Origin: Sphingobium boeckii
GTDB lineage: Bacteria > Pseudomonadota > Alphaproteobacteria > Sphingomonadales > Sphingomonadaceae
DNA: 64,000 bases
NCBI RefSeq assembly: GCF_014199215.1
Contig: NZ_JACIJC010000005.1
Coordinates: 248,001 to 312,000, forward strand
Direction of reading: 5' to 3'
The notes below the pieces were generated by a model. It had not been told where the DNA came from. It worked only from the letters and a program-made list of their open reading frames with translations, and ran no database searches. Position numbers and translations under genes: made by a program. The first letter of the stretch is position 1, and each line of letters begins with the position of its first letter. Positions 6,251 through 14,790 of this stretch are shown here, piece by piece.

Positions 6251-7599
6251 AGGGGAGTGCCCGTCAGTTGTGCGCCTTCAACGCCCGTAATCTTCACGCT
6301 TGATAATCCTCCCACGGCATTGCCGAGATAGTTCGGGTTATGAAAAGGCCGGAGGCGCGCGAAATTGGGCGCGTGGCCGCCGCCGTCCTTTTCCACCAGC
6401 ACATCCTGGACACTGCCCACCAGGGATTGCAGCCAGCGCGTTTGCCAATCCGCGGCCGCCTCACGCAGCCGCTTGGCGCGCGCTTTCACCCTGTCGCGCG
6501 GCACTTGCGGCATCCGGGCGGCGGGCGTGAATGCGCGGGGCGAGTAAGGGAAGATATGGCCATGGACCACATCGCAATCCTCGATCAGGCGCAGCGTGCT
6601 TTCGAACATGGCGTCTGTCTCGGTGGGAAAGCCCGCAATCAGGTCCGCGCCGACCGCGATCTCCGGCCGCGCGGCCTTCAGGCGCTCGACGATCTTAACC
6701 GCATCAGCACGGCTGTGACGGCGCTTCATGCGTTTGAGGATCATGTCGTCGCCCGATTGAAGCGAGAGATGGAGGTGCGGCATCACGCGCCGCTCCTGCG
6801 TGACCAGCGCGAACATCCGGTCATCGATCTCGATCGAATCCAGCGAGGATAAGCGCAGGCGGGGGAGGGCGGGCACATATTTCAGTATACGCTCGATCAA
6901 CACCCCAAGCGACTGATCGCCCGGCAGATCGGGACCATAGCTGGTCACGTCCACCCCGGTGAGCACGATTTCGCGATAGCCCTGGTCCACTAGCGCCGCG
7001 ATCCGGTCGATCACCGCACCGGCGGGCGCCGAGCGGCTGTTGCCGCGGCCATAAGGGATCACGCAAAAGGTGCAGCGATGATCGCAGCCATTCTGGACTT
7101 CGACGAAGGCGCGGGCGTGATCGGCAAAGCCGGAGACGAGGTGGGGTGCAGTTTCCTGGACGGCCATGATGTCGGAGACGCGGACATCGGCTGGAATAGG
7201 AAAAAAACCGTTGGTGTCGAGCGAAGTCGAGACACGTTTCGAACTGTCCCCACGTCCCTCGACTTCGCTCGGGACAAACGGTGTGGGCGGAGACAGGAGA
7301 ACTTCAAAATTCTCCGCGAACATCTTTTCGCGATTGCCCAGCACCCGGCTGACTTCCGGCATGGCCGCAAATGTCTCCGGCTCGATCTGCGCCGCGCAAC
7401 CCGTGACGATCACGCGCGCGTCGGGCCGCGCACGCTTGGCGCGGCGGATGGCCTGGCGGGTCTGGCGCACGGCTTCCGCGGTCACGGCACAACTGTTCAC
7501 GATCACCAGATTGTCGTCCGCCCCGGCCAGTGCGCGCATCGCCTCGCTCTCGGCGATGTTCAGCCGGCAGCCGAGCGTGATCAGCTCGGGTCCGCTCAC
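6247..7599 (-). CDS. mtaB: tRNA t6A37 methylthiotransferase MtaB, with a repeat-derived insertion
   Basis: 450 aa from a GTG at 7599 that overlaps the dapF stop (GTGA). The UPF0004 domain carries Cys11, Cys37 and Cys68 for one 4Fe-4S cluster. The radical-SAM motif C172-x3-C176-x2-C179 lies in N-G-C-D-H-R-C-T-F-C. A TRAM-like domain closes the protein. MtaB converts t6A37 to ms2t6A37 in ANN-decoding tRNAs. Residues of about 107-131, in the linker between the two domains, are encoded by a palindromic repeat (7207-7282) and contain P-S-E-V-E-G and S-T-S-L-D-T-N-G. The frame is kept and all cluster Cys residues are present, so the enzyme is probably functional. Confidence 0.93.
   Translation of the reverse strand: MSGPELITLGCRLNIAESEAMRALAGADDNLVIVNSCAVTAEAVRQTRQAIRRAKRARPDARVIVTGCAAQIEPETFAAMPEVSRVLGNREKMFAENFEVLLSPPTPFVPSEVEGRGDSSKRVSTSLDTNGFFPIPADVRVSDIMAVQETAPHLVSGFADHARAFVEVQNGCDHRCTFCVIPYGRGNSRSAPAGAVIDRIAALVDQGYREIVLTGVDVTSYGPDLPGDQSLGVLIERILKYVPALPRLRLSSLDSIEIDDRMFALVTQERRVMPHLHLSLQSGDDMILKRMKRRHSRADAVKIVERLKAARPEIAVGADLIAGFPTETDAMFESTLRLIEDCDVVHGHIFPYSPRAFTPAARMPQVPRDRVKARAKRLREAAADWQTRWLQSLVGSVQDVLVEKDGGGHAPNFARLRPFHNPNYLGNAVGGLSSVKITGVEGAQLTGTPL
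7207..7282. repeat. Palindromic repeat inserted in frame inside mtaB
   Basis: The left arm (GGTGTCGAGCGAAGTCGAG from 7213) pairs with the right arm (CTCGACTTCGCTCGGGAC from 7258), and the outer ACCGTT/AACGGT-like ends also pair. The unit adds about 25 codons to mtaB without breaking the frame. Related GTCGAGCGAAGTCGAG palindromes are common intergenic repeats in sphingomonads (recalled, not searched). Confidence 0.85.
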
Positions 7600-8402
7600 G
7601 CCAGCCAGCCCTCGCTGAGTTCGCCGGTGAAGACATGGGTGGCAGCCCCCGTCATGCTGATTGTTTCGCCTGGACGCCAGTCGATCTCCAGATCGCCGCC
7701 GGGCAGCGTGACCGTGACCGGCCCCGTGACCAGTCCAAGCCGGATCGCTGCCACTGCGGTGGCGCAAGCACCCGTGCCGCAGGCGCGCGTGATGCCCGCA
7801 CCGCGCTCCCATACTCGCAGCGTGATCGCATGAGGGCCGGTCACCGTGGCGACGTTGACGTTGATGCGCTCGGGAAACAGGGGGTCGGTCTCGATGCGCG
7901 GCCCCAGCGTTTCCAGCGGCACGGCATAAGTATCGGGCACGAAGAAGATCACATGCGGATTGCCGACATTGGCGACCGTGGGCCGCTCCAGCGCATCCCA
8001 GCTCACCGGCATGTCGCGTGTGTCCATGGCATAGGCGAGCGGGATGGTTTCCCAATCGAAACGCGGCACGCCCATGTCGATCGTCGCGTCGTCGCCGATC
8101 ATGCGCCCGTGCAGGATGCCGCCCAGGGTTTCGATCCGGGCGTCATGGCCGATCAGCCGCGTGACGCAGCGCGTGGCGTTGCCGCAGGCCTCGACTTCGC
8201 CGCCATCCGCGTTGAAGATCCGCATCCGCACATCGGCCACGCTGGACGGTTCGATCAGGATCAACTGGTCACAGCCGACCCCGGTGTGCCGGTCCGCCAG
8301 CGCGCGGATGCTGGCTTCGCTGAGCGCGATCGGCCCGGCGCGTCCGTCGATGACGACGAAATCATTGCCCAGCCCGTGCATCTTGTGAAAGCGAACGCTC
8401 AT
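7596..8402 (-). CDS. dapF: Diaminopimelate epimerase
   Basis: 268 aa. It begins with F-H-K-M-H-G-L-G-N-D-F, the family N-terminus. The two catalytic Cys motifs are present: E-A-C-G-N-A-T-R-C and R-A-C-G-T-G-A-C-A. It interconverts LL- and meso-diaminopimelate, supplying lysine and the peptidoglycan crosslink. It is the first gene of the dapF-mtaB-ftsY-yciB run, whose genes overlap by 4 nt at each junction. Confidence 0.97.
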   Translation of the reverse strand: MSVRFHKMHGLGNDFVVIDGRAGPIALSEASIRALADRHTGVGCDQLILIEPSSVADVRMRIFNADGGEVEACGNATRCVTRLIGHDARIETLGGILHGRMIGDDATIDMGVPRFDWETIPLAYAMDTRDMPVSWDALERPTVANVGNPHVIFFVPDTYAVPLETLGPRIETDPLFPERINVNVATVTGPHAITLRVWERGAGITRACGTGACATAVAAIRLGLVTGPVTVTLPGGDLEIDWRPGETISMTGAATHVFTGELSEGWLA

Positions 8403-8446
8403 GCGCGCGATCTAGGGTGCCGATGCGGCGAAGTCCACCGGCGGTG

Positions 8447-10105
8447 TCAGGCGGTCTTGCGGAAATCACCATCCGGCTGCGGCGCGGCGCCCTCGCGCTC
8501 CGCATTCCACTGCCGCAGCGAGGGGATCAAATTCTTCTCCGCCAGCAGCTTGCGAATCTGCGTGATCGGCATGGGCTTGCCAAAATGCCAGCCCTGACCC
8601 TTGTGCACGCCCAGCACGCGCAGGCGTTGTTCGATCTCGGCATCCTCAATGCCCTCGGCGGTGATCGGCAGACCGAGACTGTCGCCCAGCCGCGTGATCG
8701 CATTAACGATCGCGGCGCTTTCGGGATTCTGGTTGATCGAGGAAACGAAGCTGCGATCGATCTTGATGCGGTCGAACGGCAAAGCGCGCAAATGCGCCAG
8801 AGAGCTGTAGCCTGTGCCGAAATCATCCAGCGCCAGCTTGATCCCCTGATTCTTGAGGCTGCCGACGATGGATTGGGCGAGCGAGAGATTTTCGAACAGC
8901 GAGCTCTCGGTGATCTCCACTTCGAGCCGCTCGGCCGGATAACCGGTTTCCACGAGCAGCTTTACCAGCTTTTGCGCCAGCCAGGGATCCTTGAGCTGGG
9001 TCGGGGAGATGTTGACCGAAATCGTGAGCGAGGGATCCCAATCCCGCCCATGCTCCATCGCCTGACGGATGACGGACATGGACATGTCGCCGATCATGCC
9101 GGTTTCTTCAGCCACCGGGATGAACAATTCGGGCGAGACCAGTCCCTGAATGGGGCTTTCCCAGCGCGCGAGCACTTCGAAGCCGTGAAGCCGTCCGGTG
9201 GTGAGATCGATCTGTTGTTCATAATAAGGGACAAATTCCCCCTTGGGGATCCCGCTGCGCAGGCCCGCCTCCAGCGTGTTGCGCACCTGGAGGTCGCGCT
9301 CCATCGAAGCGTCAAACCAGCAATGACGGTTGCGGCCCGAGTTTTTTGCCGCATACATGGCGATATCGGCGCGGCGCATCAGGGCGTCCACGGTGTCGCA
9401 ATCCATTTCCGAACGCGCGATGCCGAGCGAGACGCTGATGTGCGCGTGAACGCCATTGGCGTCGAACGGCTTGGCGAGGCGCGACACGATCTGTTCGGCC
9501 ACGCGGCTCACGGTTTCGGGCGCGGTGGGATCGAAGAGAAAGGCGCAGGCGAATTCGTCGCCGCCGAGCCGGGCGGCCAGCGCCACCGGGGGCAGAGCTT
9601 CGTCGATCGCGGCGGCCACCTGCTTGAGCAGCGTATCGCCGGTGGCATGGCCGTGCGCGTCGTTCACATTCTTGAAGTGATCCAGATCGAGCATCAGCAT
9701 TGCCACGCTTTTCTGGCGCCGCGCTGCGCGCGCCAGCATCGCTGCGCCGGTTTCGGCCAGCGAACGACGATTGAGAAAGCCGGTCAACGGATCCTTGGAC
9801 GCGAGTTCGCGGGCGCGCTCCTCGGCCATGGCGCGGTCTTTCACCTCACGGGTAAGATCCGCATAGCGCCGCCAGCCAAACAGGATGAGCGCGATATTGA
9901 GCAGAAGTGCGATCACCAAAACGCGGTCCGCGCCGCCGCCCACGCCCGTAATCGCATTGATGGTCGAGGTGGCGACGCTGCCCCCGGTGCCGACAAAGAG
10001 CAGAATGGCACCGACCGTGACCCCGCCGGTGACGATATCGCGCCGCGCGCCGCTGACGGCGGACCCGGTTATGCTGGTCGATCGCTTGCCGATCCGGTTT
10101 CTCAT
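8447..10105 (-). CDS. Membrane GGDEF-EAL c-di-GMP enzyme
   Basis: 552 aa. The N-terminal region has two hydrophobic segments (about residues 25-48 and 60-78). A GGDEF domain follows (about 105-265) with D-P-L-T-G-F-L-N-R-R and an intact L-G-G-D-E-F. The EAL domain (about 275-530) has F-E-V-L-A-R in place of E-A-L, N-I-S-P-T-Q-L, the metal-binding D-D-F-G-T-G-Y, K-I-D-R-S-F-V, and E-G-I-E. The key acidic residues of both domains look present, so both synthesis and breakdown of c-di-GMP are possible. It stands alone and is divergent from ffh. Confidence 0.92.
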   Translation of the reverse strand: MRNRIGKRSTSITGSAVSGARRDIVTGGVTVGAILLFVGTGGSVATSTINAITGVGGGADRVLVIALLLNIALILFGWRRYADLTREVKDRAMAEERARELASKDPLTGFLNRRSLAETGAAMLARAARRQKSVAMLMLDLDHFKNVNDAHGHATGDTLLKQVAAAIDEALPPVALAARLGGDEFACAFLFDPTAPETVSRVAEQIVSRLAKPFDANGVHAHISVSLGIARSEMDCDTVDALMRRADIAMYAAKNSGRNRHCWFDASMERDLQVRNTLEAGLRSGIPKGEFVPYYEQQIDLTTGRLHGFEVLARWESPIQGLVSPELFIPVAEETGMIGDMSMSVIRQAMEHGRDWDPSLTISVNISPTQLKDPWLAQKLVKLLVETGYPAERLEVEITESSLFENLSLAQSIVGSLKNQGIKLALDDFGTGYSSLAHLRALPFDRIKIDRSFVSSINQNPESAAIVNAITRLGDSLGLPITAEGIEDAEIEQRLRVLGVHKGQGWHFGKPMPITQIRKLLAEKNLIPSLRQWNAEREGAAPQPDGDFRKTA

Positions 10106-10214
10106 TCAATCATGTCCCAATCCCCACGCGAATGGCTCTGGCGCAAAACCGTGTAAATCCGGTTAAGCACCTCTGTGGCTTGCATCCGCGGGACGCCGCG
10201 TGTAAGCGCGCTGC

Positions 10215-10262
10215 CATATCGTTCCATCCAGAACGAACGCGCAGCATATCTGAACGATATGC
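10215..10262. promoter_or_regulatory. Nested inverted repeats upstream of ffh
   Basis: CATATCGTTC at 10215-10224 is the exact reverse complement of GAACGATATG at 10252-10261. A second arm, GCATATC at 10244-10250, also pairs with GATATGC at 10256-10262. The two alternatives share the right arm and exclude each other. It lies 74 nt before the ffh start, in the 230-bp divergent spacer. It could be an operator or a switchable leader RNA; nothing else shows which. Confidence 0.5.
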
Positions 10263-10335
10263 AGGCCGGCCGACGAGGTTTCGTCCGCCGGCTCATTTTG
10301 CGTTTGGGCGGATGGCGCGGAAATGGAGCGTAACG

Positions 10336-11796
10336 ATGTTTGAATCACTGAGCGAAAGGCTGGGCGGCGTCTTCGAGCGTCTTCGCGGGCGCGGTGCGCT
10401 TGGCGAGGCGGACGTGCGTGCGGCCATGCGCGAAGTGCGTATCGCATTGCTGGAAGCCGATGTCGCGCTTCCGGTGGTGCGCGATTTCATCGAAAAGGTG
10501 ACCGAGCAGGCCGTCGGCCATCAGGTGGTCAAATCGGTCACGCCGGGCCAGCAGGTCGTCAAGATCGTCAATGACGCTCTGGTCGAAATGCTGGGCAGCG
10601 AGACGGCCGAGCTTGAGCTGGACGTATCGCCACCCGCAATCATCATGATGGTGGGCCTGCAGGGGTCGGGCAAGACGACCACCAGCGCCAAGATCGCCAA
10701 GCGGCTCACCGAAAAGGACCGCAAGAAGGTTTTGATGGCGTCGCTGGACGTCAACCGTCCGGCCGCGCAGGAACAGTTGGCGACGCTGGGCACGCAGGTG
10801 AACGTCGCCACGCTGCCGATCGTGGCCGGCCAGCAGCCCGTCGATATCGCGCGCCGTGCGCTGCAGGCTGCCAAACTCCAGGGCTTTGATGTTCTGGTGC
10901 TGGACACCGCAGGCCGCCTTCACGTCGATCAGGCGCTGATGGACGAGATGAAGGCTGTGGCCGATGTCGCGCAGCCGCAGGAAATCCTGCTGGTGGTCGA
11001 TTCGCTCACCGGCCAGGATGCGGTCAACGTCGCCAAGAATTTCTCTGAGCAGGTGCCGCTGACCGGTGTGGTGCTCACCCGCATGGATGGCGATGCGCGC
11101 GGTGGCGCAGCGCTGTCGATGCGCGCGGTCACCGGCAAGCCGATCAAATTCGCGGGCATGGGCGAAAAGCTCGATGCGCTGGAGCAATTCCACCCCAGCC
11201 GCGTGGCCGGCCGCATCCTTGGCATGGGCGACGTCGTGTCGCTGGTCGAGCGCGCCACCGAAACCATCAATGCGGACGAGGCCGAAAAGCTCGCGCAGAA
11301 GATGGCCAAGGGCCAGTTCGACATGAACGATCTGCGCGCGCAGCTCGATCAGATGAAGCGCATGGGCGGCATGGGCGCGCTCGCCTCGATGATGCCCGGC
11401 ATCAAGAAGGTGCAGAATGCCATGGCCAATGGCCAAGTGGACGATCGCATTCTCGTGCGCATGGATGCGATGATCGGCTCCATGACGCCCAAGGAGCGCA
11501 GCAAGCCCGAATTGCTCAATGCCAAGCGCAAGATCCGCGTTGCCAAGGGCAGCGGCACCACGGTGCAGGACGTCAACCGGTTGCTGAAGATGCACCAGGA
11601 AATGTCCAGCGCGATGAAGAAGATCCGCAAGATGGGCGGCCTGAAAGGCCTGGGCGCGCTTTTTGGCAAGAGCGGCGGCATGGGCGGGATGCTGGGGGGT
11701 GGTGCGCCCACCGGCGGCATTCCGGGTCTGCCTGGCCTTGGCGGCGGATCCCCGCCGGGGCTTCCACCCGGTTTCGAGAAATTTCTGAAGAAATAA
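10336..11796 (+). CDS. ffh: Signal recognition particle protein Ffh
   Basis: 486 aa from the ATG at 10336 (TGGAGCG upstream). NG domain: G-L-Q-G-S-G-K-T-T, D-V-N-R-P-A-A, D-T-A-G-R-L, T-R-M-D-G-D-A-R-G-G. The M domain follows, with the Met-rich signal-binding helices and S-G-T-T-V-Q-D-V-N-R near the SRP RNA-binding helix. The C-terminal tail is Gly/Met/Pro-rich. Ffh binds signal sequences and docks with FtsY. It lies 33 nt before rpsP and may share its transcript. Confidence 0.97.
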   Translation: MFESLSERLGGVFERLRGRGALGEADVRAAMREVRIALLEADVALPVVRDFIEKVTEQAVGHQVVKSVTPGQQVVKIVNDALVEMLGSETAELELDVSPPAIIMMVGLQGSGKTTTSAKIAKRLTEKDRKKVLMASLDVNRPAAQEQLATLGTQVNVATLPIVAGQQPVDIARRALQAAKLQGFDVLVLDTAGRLHVDQALMDEMKAVADVAQPQEILLVVDSLTGQDAVNVAKNFSEQVPLTGVVLTRMDGDARGGAALSMRAVTGKPIKFAGMGEKLDALEQFHPSRVAGRILGMGDVVSLVERATETINADEAEKLAQKMAKGQFDMNDLRAQLDQMKRMGGMGALASMMPGIKKVQNAMANGQVDDRILVRMDAMIGSMTPKERSKPELLNAKRKIRVAKGSGTTVQDVNRLLKMHQEMSSAMKKIRKMGGLKGLGALFGKSGGMGGMLGGGAPTGGIPGLPGLGGGSPPGLPPGFEKFLKK

Positions 11797-11829
11797 GTTT
11801 GAACTGATTGTAAAAGAAGGAATTATATC

Positions 11830-12402
11830 ATGGCAGTTTCCATTCGTTTGTCGCGCGGCGGTTCCAAGAAGCGTCCTTATTATCGCATCGTCGTGGCCGA
11901 TGCCCGTTCGCCCCGCGATGGCAATTTCATCGAAAAGATCGGCACCTATAACCCGCTTCTCGCCAAGGATTCGCCCGATCGCGTGAAGCTCGACGCTGAT
12001 CGCGCCAAGCATTGGATCTCGGTCGGCGCGCAGCCTACCGATCGTGTCGCCCGCTTCCTGGACGCCGCCGGCGTGATCGAGCGCGCCGCGCGCAACAACC
12101 CGAACAAGGCGAAGCCCGGCGAAAAGGCCACCGAACGCGCTGAAGAGCGTGCCGAAAAGGCGACCGCCGCGGCCGCCGCTGCTGCTGAAGCTGCCGCAGC
12201 GCCTGCGCCTGAGCCGATCGTTGAAGAAGCGCCTGCGGTCGAAGAAGCACCCGCTGTCGAAGCCGTTGCCGAAGTGGCTCCCGAAGCCCCGGCGGCTGAA
12301 GAAGCCCCCGCTGCCGAAGAGCCGGCTGCTGAAGCTGCGCCAGCCGCTGAAGAGGCACCTGCAGCCGAAGCGCCTGCTTCTGAAGAAAAAGCCGAGGGTT
12401 GA
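11830..12402 (+). CDS. rpsP: 30S ribosomal protein S16 with long acidic/Ala-rich C-terminal tail
   Basis: 190 aa, about twice the usual 80-90 residues of S16. Residues 1-80 are canonical: [28 protein letters not shown]. From about residue 95 the chain becomes low-complexity Ala/Glu/Pro (repeated E-E-A-P-A), which should be disordered and strongly negative. AAGGA precedes the ATG. It is the first gene of the rpsP-rimM-trmD-rplS operon. Confidence 0.96.
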   Translation: MAVSIRLSRGGSKKRPYYRIVVADARSPRDGNFIEKIGTYNPLLAKDSPDRVKLDADRAKHWISVGAQPTDRVARFLDAAGVIERAARNNPNKAKPGEKATERAEERAEKATAAAAAAAEAAAAPAPEPIVEEAPAVEEAPAVEAVAEVAPEAPAAEEAPAAEEPAAEAAPAAEEAPAAEAPASEEKAEG

Positions 12403-12405
12403 TCC

Positions 12406-12885
12406 TTGGCTGATCGCCCCGTCACGCTGGCCGTCATCATCGGCGCGCATGGCGTGATGGGGGAGGTGCGCCTCAAGCTGTTCGCGGACAATGCGGACAG
12501 CTTGAAGGCGCACACCTCTTTCAATGGCGGTGCCTTGACGCTCAAGAGCCTCCGCCATGGCAATAATGGCGCGATTGCCCGCTTTCCCGAGATTGCGGAC
12601 CGGACCACGGCCGAAAAGATGCGCGGCACCGAACTCACGGTTCCGCGCGATGCCCTCCCGCCGCTGGGCGAGGGCGAATATTATCACATGGATCTGATCG
12701 GCCTGCCCGCCGTCTCCACCAATGGCGATGCGCTGGGTATTGTCATCGCGGTCGAGAATTTCGGCGCGGGCGATGTCATCGAGATCGAGCGGCCTACGGG
12801 CAAGCGCTTCATGGTGCCGATGAAGCCCGAAGCCGTCCCTTCATGGGGCGAAACCGTGCTGATTGACGCGGATTTCGTGGAATAG
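12406..12885 (+). CDS. rimM: Ribosome maturation factor RimM
   Basis: 159 aa from a TTG at 12406, 3 nt after the rpsP stop; no ATG is available near the N-terminus. It has the RimM start (L-A-V-I-I-G-A-H-G-V-M-G-E-V-R-L) and a PRC-barrel C-terminal half (D-L-I-G-L-P-A-V and M-V-P-M-K-P-E-A-V). RimM binds S19 and helps mature the 30S head. Its last base overlaps the palindromic operator of the vapBC pair. Confidence 0.95.
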   Translation: MADRPVTLAVIIGAHGVMGEVRLKLFADNADSLKAHTSFNGGALTLKSLRHGNNGAIARFPEIADRTTAEKMRGTELTVPRDALPPLGEGEYYHMDLIGLPAVSTNGDALGIVIAVENFGAGDVIEIERPTGKRFMVPMKPEAVPSWGETVLIDADFVE

Positions 12886-12905
12886 TATATACATTGCGTA
12901 TATAC
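12885..12905. promoter_or_regulatory. Paired GTATATAC palindromes, probable toxin-antitoxin operator
   Basis: Two copies of the self-complementary octamer GTATATAC, separated by ATTGC, lie just before the antitoxin start. Paired palindromes of this kind are usual autoregulatory sites for AbrB-type antitoxins. The AT-rich block stands out from the GC-rich operon around it. Confidence 0.72.
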
Positions 12906-12915
12906 GGAGCGGGAC

Positions 12916-13188
12916 ATGAGCAAGGAATATAAAGCGAAGGTTTTCAAATCGGGCAATTCGCTTGCTTTGCGCCTGCCGAAGGCGCTCGGGCTGGTCGATG
13001 GCGATGAGATGGTGTTGCGCGAAGAGCGGGGCAAATACTCTTTTGAACCAACCCTCACAAAGCCAAGGACGATCGATCTGACCGGGATTTATGGCTCCAT
13101 GCCGGGCCTGAAGGCTTTAATATCCGATGACAGGATGATGGAGCCGCGCGATCTGGATTGGGATGGGAAGCTGCTGCGGCGTGGTTGA
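12916..13188 (+). CDS. vapB: AbrB/VapB-type antitoxin
   Basis: 90 aa. The N-terminal swapped-hairpin DNA-binding domain reads K-A-K-V-F-K-S-G-N-S-L-A-L-R-L-P-K-A-L-G, typical of SpoVT/AbrB antitoxins. The C-terminal half is the likely toxin-binding tail. It should neutralise the PIN toxin encoded next and repress the operon through the palindromes at 12885-12905. The pair sits between rimM and trmD. Subfamily naming (VapB versus another AbrB type) is inferred from the PIN partner. Confidence 0.88.
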   Translation: MSKEYKAKVFKSGNSLALRLPKALGLVDGDEMVLREERGKYSFEPTLTKPRTIDLTGIYGSMPGLKALISDDRMMEPRDLDWDGKLLRRG

Positions 13189-13570
13189 TCCGCTTTTTCT
13201 GCTGGATTCCAACGCCTGCATCTATATTCTCGAAGGGCTGTCTATCCCGCTGCGGCAGCGTGTGGAAGCGCTTGAACCTGGACGAATTGTAACATCATCG
13301 ATCGTCTATGCCGAAGTCATGCGCGGTATCGATCGAGATGATCAGGAGGCGAATGCAAAAGCGTCGCGTCTGTTCGAATTGATTCCGGCACTAGCGTTCG
13401 ACACGAACGCTGCGGAGGTTTATCGGTGTATTCCGTTCAAGCGGGGCAAGTTCGATCGGCTGATTGGTGCTCATGCGCTTTCTCTCGGTTTGACGGTTAT
13501 CACGAATGACATAAGTGATTTCGATGATATCCCCGGCTTGAATATCGAAAACTGGACGCTTCCGCTTTGA
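13181..13570 (+). CDS. vapC: PIN-domain toxin, VapC type
   Basis: 129 aa from the GTG at 13181, overlapping the antitoxin by 8 nt; an in-frame ATG at 13163 is an alternative. The PIN fold acidic residues are visible: F-L-L-D-S-N near the start, a central E in Y-A-E-V-M-R-G, and C-terminal F-D-R-L-I-G-A-H-A and I-T-N-D-I-S-D-F. VapC toxins are Mg-dependent ribonucleases that cut specific RNAs, often initiator tRNA or 23S rRNA. The stop overlaps the trmD start (TTGA), so toxin and trmD translation may be coupled. Confidence 0.88.
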   Translation: MVDPLFLLDSNACIYILEGLSIPLRQRVEALEPGRIVTSSIVYAEVMRGIDRDDQEANAKASRLFELIPALAFDTNAAEVYRCIPFKRGKFDRLIGAHALSLGLTVITNDISDFDDIPGLNIENWTLPL

Positions 13571-14307
13571 CCTTCGCCGCGACGATCCTCACGCTATATC
13601 CCGAAATGTTTCCCGGACCGCTCGGTCAGTCGCTGGCGGGCAGGGCGCTGTCGGAGGGGCGGTGGTCATGCGACCCCGTCCAGATCCGTGATTTCGCGAC
13701 GGACAAGCATCGCTCGGTGGATGATACGCCCGCAGGTGGCGGCGCGGGAATGGTGCTGCGCGCCGACGTGATCGCATCGGCTGTGGATCATGCGCTCGAC
13801 AGCCAGCCGGAGGCGCCGATTTTGGCGATGACCCCGCGTGGCAATCCGCTGACGCAAGAGCGCGTCCGTGCGCTTGCCGCTGGCCCCGGTGTCACGATTC
13901 TCTGCGGGCGGTTCGAGGGATTTGACGAACGCATTTTCGAAGGCCGGCCGATCGAGCCGGTTTCGATCGGTGATTACGTGCTTTCGGGCGGGGAAAGCGC
14001 CGCGATCGTGCTGCTTGATGCTTGCATTCGGCTGCTGCCCGGCGTAATGGGCGCGGCTTCTAGCGGTGATGACGAGAGCTTCGAAACGGGGCTGCTCGAA
14101 TATCCGCATTATACCCGACCTGTTGAATGGGAAGGGCGCACGATTCCCGAAGTGTTGCGATCGGGGGATCATGCGAAGATCGCGGCATGGCGGAAACGCC
14201 AGGCGGAGATCGATACACGGCTAAGGCGGCCGGACCTTTGGGAGCGCCATGAGGGGGCTCGGGTCAAGTCGCCCTCTGGTGCGCACGACAAGAAGAAGGA
14301 GCGATGA
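13567..14307 (+). CDS. trmD: tRNA (guanine37-N1)-methyltransferase TrmD
   Basis: 246 aa from a TTG at 13567 that overlaps the vapC stop by 4 nt. Trefoil-knot SAM-binding motifs are clear: [20 protein letters not shown], and [10 protein letters not shown]. The general-base Asp region (S-S-G-D-D-E-S-F) is present. TrmD makes m1G37 in tRNAs reading CNN/UNN-type codons and prevents +1 frameshifts. It normally follows rimM directly; here the toxin-antitoxin pair separates them. Confidence 0.96.
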   Translation: MTFAATILTLYPEMFPGPLGQSLAGRALSEGRWSCDPVQIRDFATDKHRSVDDTPAGGGAGMVLRADVIASAVDHALDSQPEAPILAMTPRGNPLTQERVRALAAGPGVTILCGRFEGFDERIFEGRPIEPVSIGDYVLSGGESAAIVLLDACIRLLPGVMGAASSGDDESFETGLLEYPHYTRPVEWEGRTIPEVLRSGDHAKIAAWRKRQAEIDTRLRRPDLWERHEGARVKSPSGAHDKKKER

Positions 14308-14309
14308 GC

Positions 14310-14699
14310 ATGAACCTCATCCAGACGCTCGAAGCCGAGCAGATTGCCAAGTTTTACGAGAGCAAGAAGGTTCCCGAATTCCGTCCCGGCGACACGCTGA
14401 AGGTCGGTGTGAAGGTTGTTGAAGGCGAACGCACCCGCGTCCAGAATTACGAAGGCGTGTGCATCGCACGTTCGAACAAGGGCATGGGTTCTTCCTTCAC
14501 GGTTCGCAAGATTTCGTTCGGTGAAGGCGTGGAGCGCGTGTTCCCGCTCTATTCGCCCAATATCGATTCGATCGAAGTGGTCCGCAAGGGTGCCGTGCGT
14601 CGGGCGAAGCTCTATTATCTGCGTGGCCGCACCGGCAAGCGCGCCCGTATCGCCGAGCGTCGCGATACGCGTCCTGCCAAGGGCAGCGTCGAAGCCTGA
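14310..14699 (+). CDS. rplS: 50S ribosomal protein L19
   Basis: 129 aa from the ATG at 14310, placed 8 nt after AAGGAG; an ATG at 14304 overlapping the trmD stop is possible but too close to this site. Family motifs: [31 protein letters not shown]19 lies at the 30S/50S interface. Last gene of the operon, followed by a strong terminator. Confidence 0.96.
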   Translation: MNLIQTLEAEQIAKFYESKKVPEFRPGDTLKVGVKVVEGERTRVQNYEGVCIARSNKGMGSSFTVRKISFGEGVERVFPLYSPNIDSIEVVRKGAVRRAKLYYLRGRTGKRARIAERRDTRPAKGSVEA

Positions 14700-14720
14700 T
14701 CGACTGATCCAGACTTTCGT

Positions 14721-14764
14721 AAGGGCGTCGGCAGCGATAAGGCTGCCGGCGCCCTTCGTCGTTT
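14721..14764 (+). terminator. Terminator after rplS
   Basis: A stem of AAGGGCG-TCGGCAGC pairs with GCTGCCGG-CGCCCTT around a short GATAAG loop. A weakly T-rich TCGTCGTTT follows. It closes the translation operon. Confidence 0.8.
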
Positions 14765-14790
14765 AGGGGCGTGTTATTCAGGATGATCGG

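Noticed and set aside
10345-12687. 780-codon minus-strand frame opposite ffh-rpsP
   Set aside because: Shadow of two genes with strong support; the Ser/Phe/Gly-rich part is the antisense of the S16 Ala/Glu tail.
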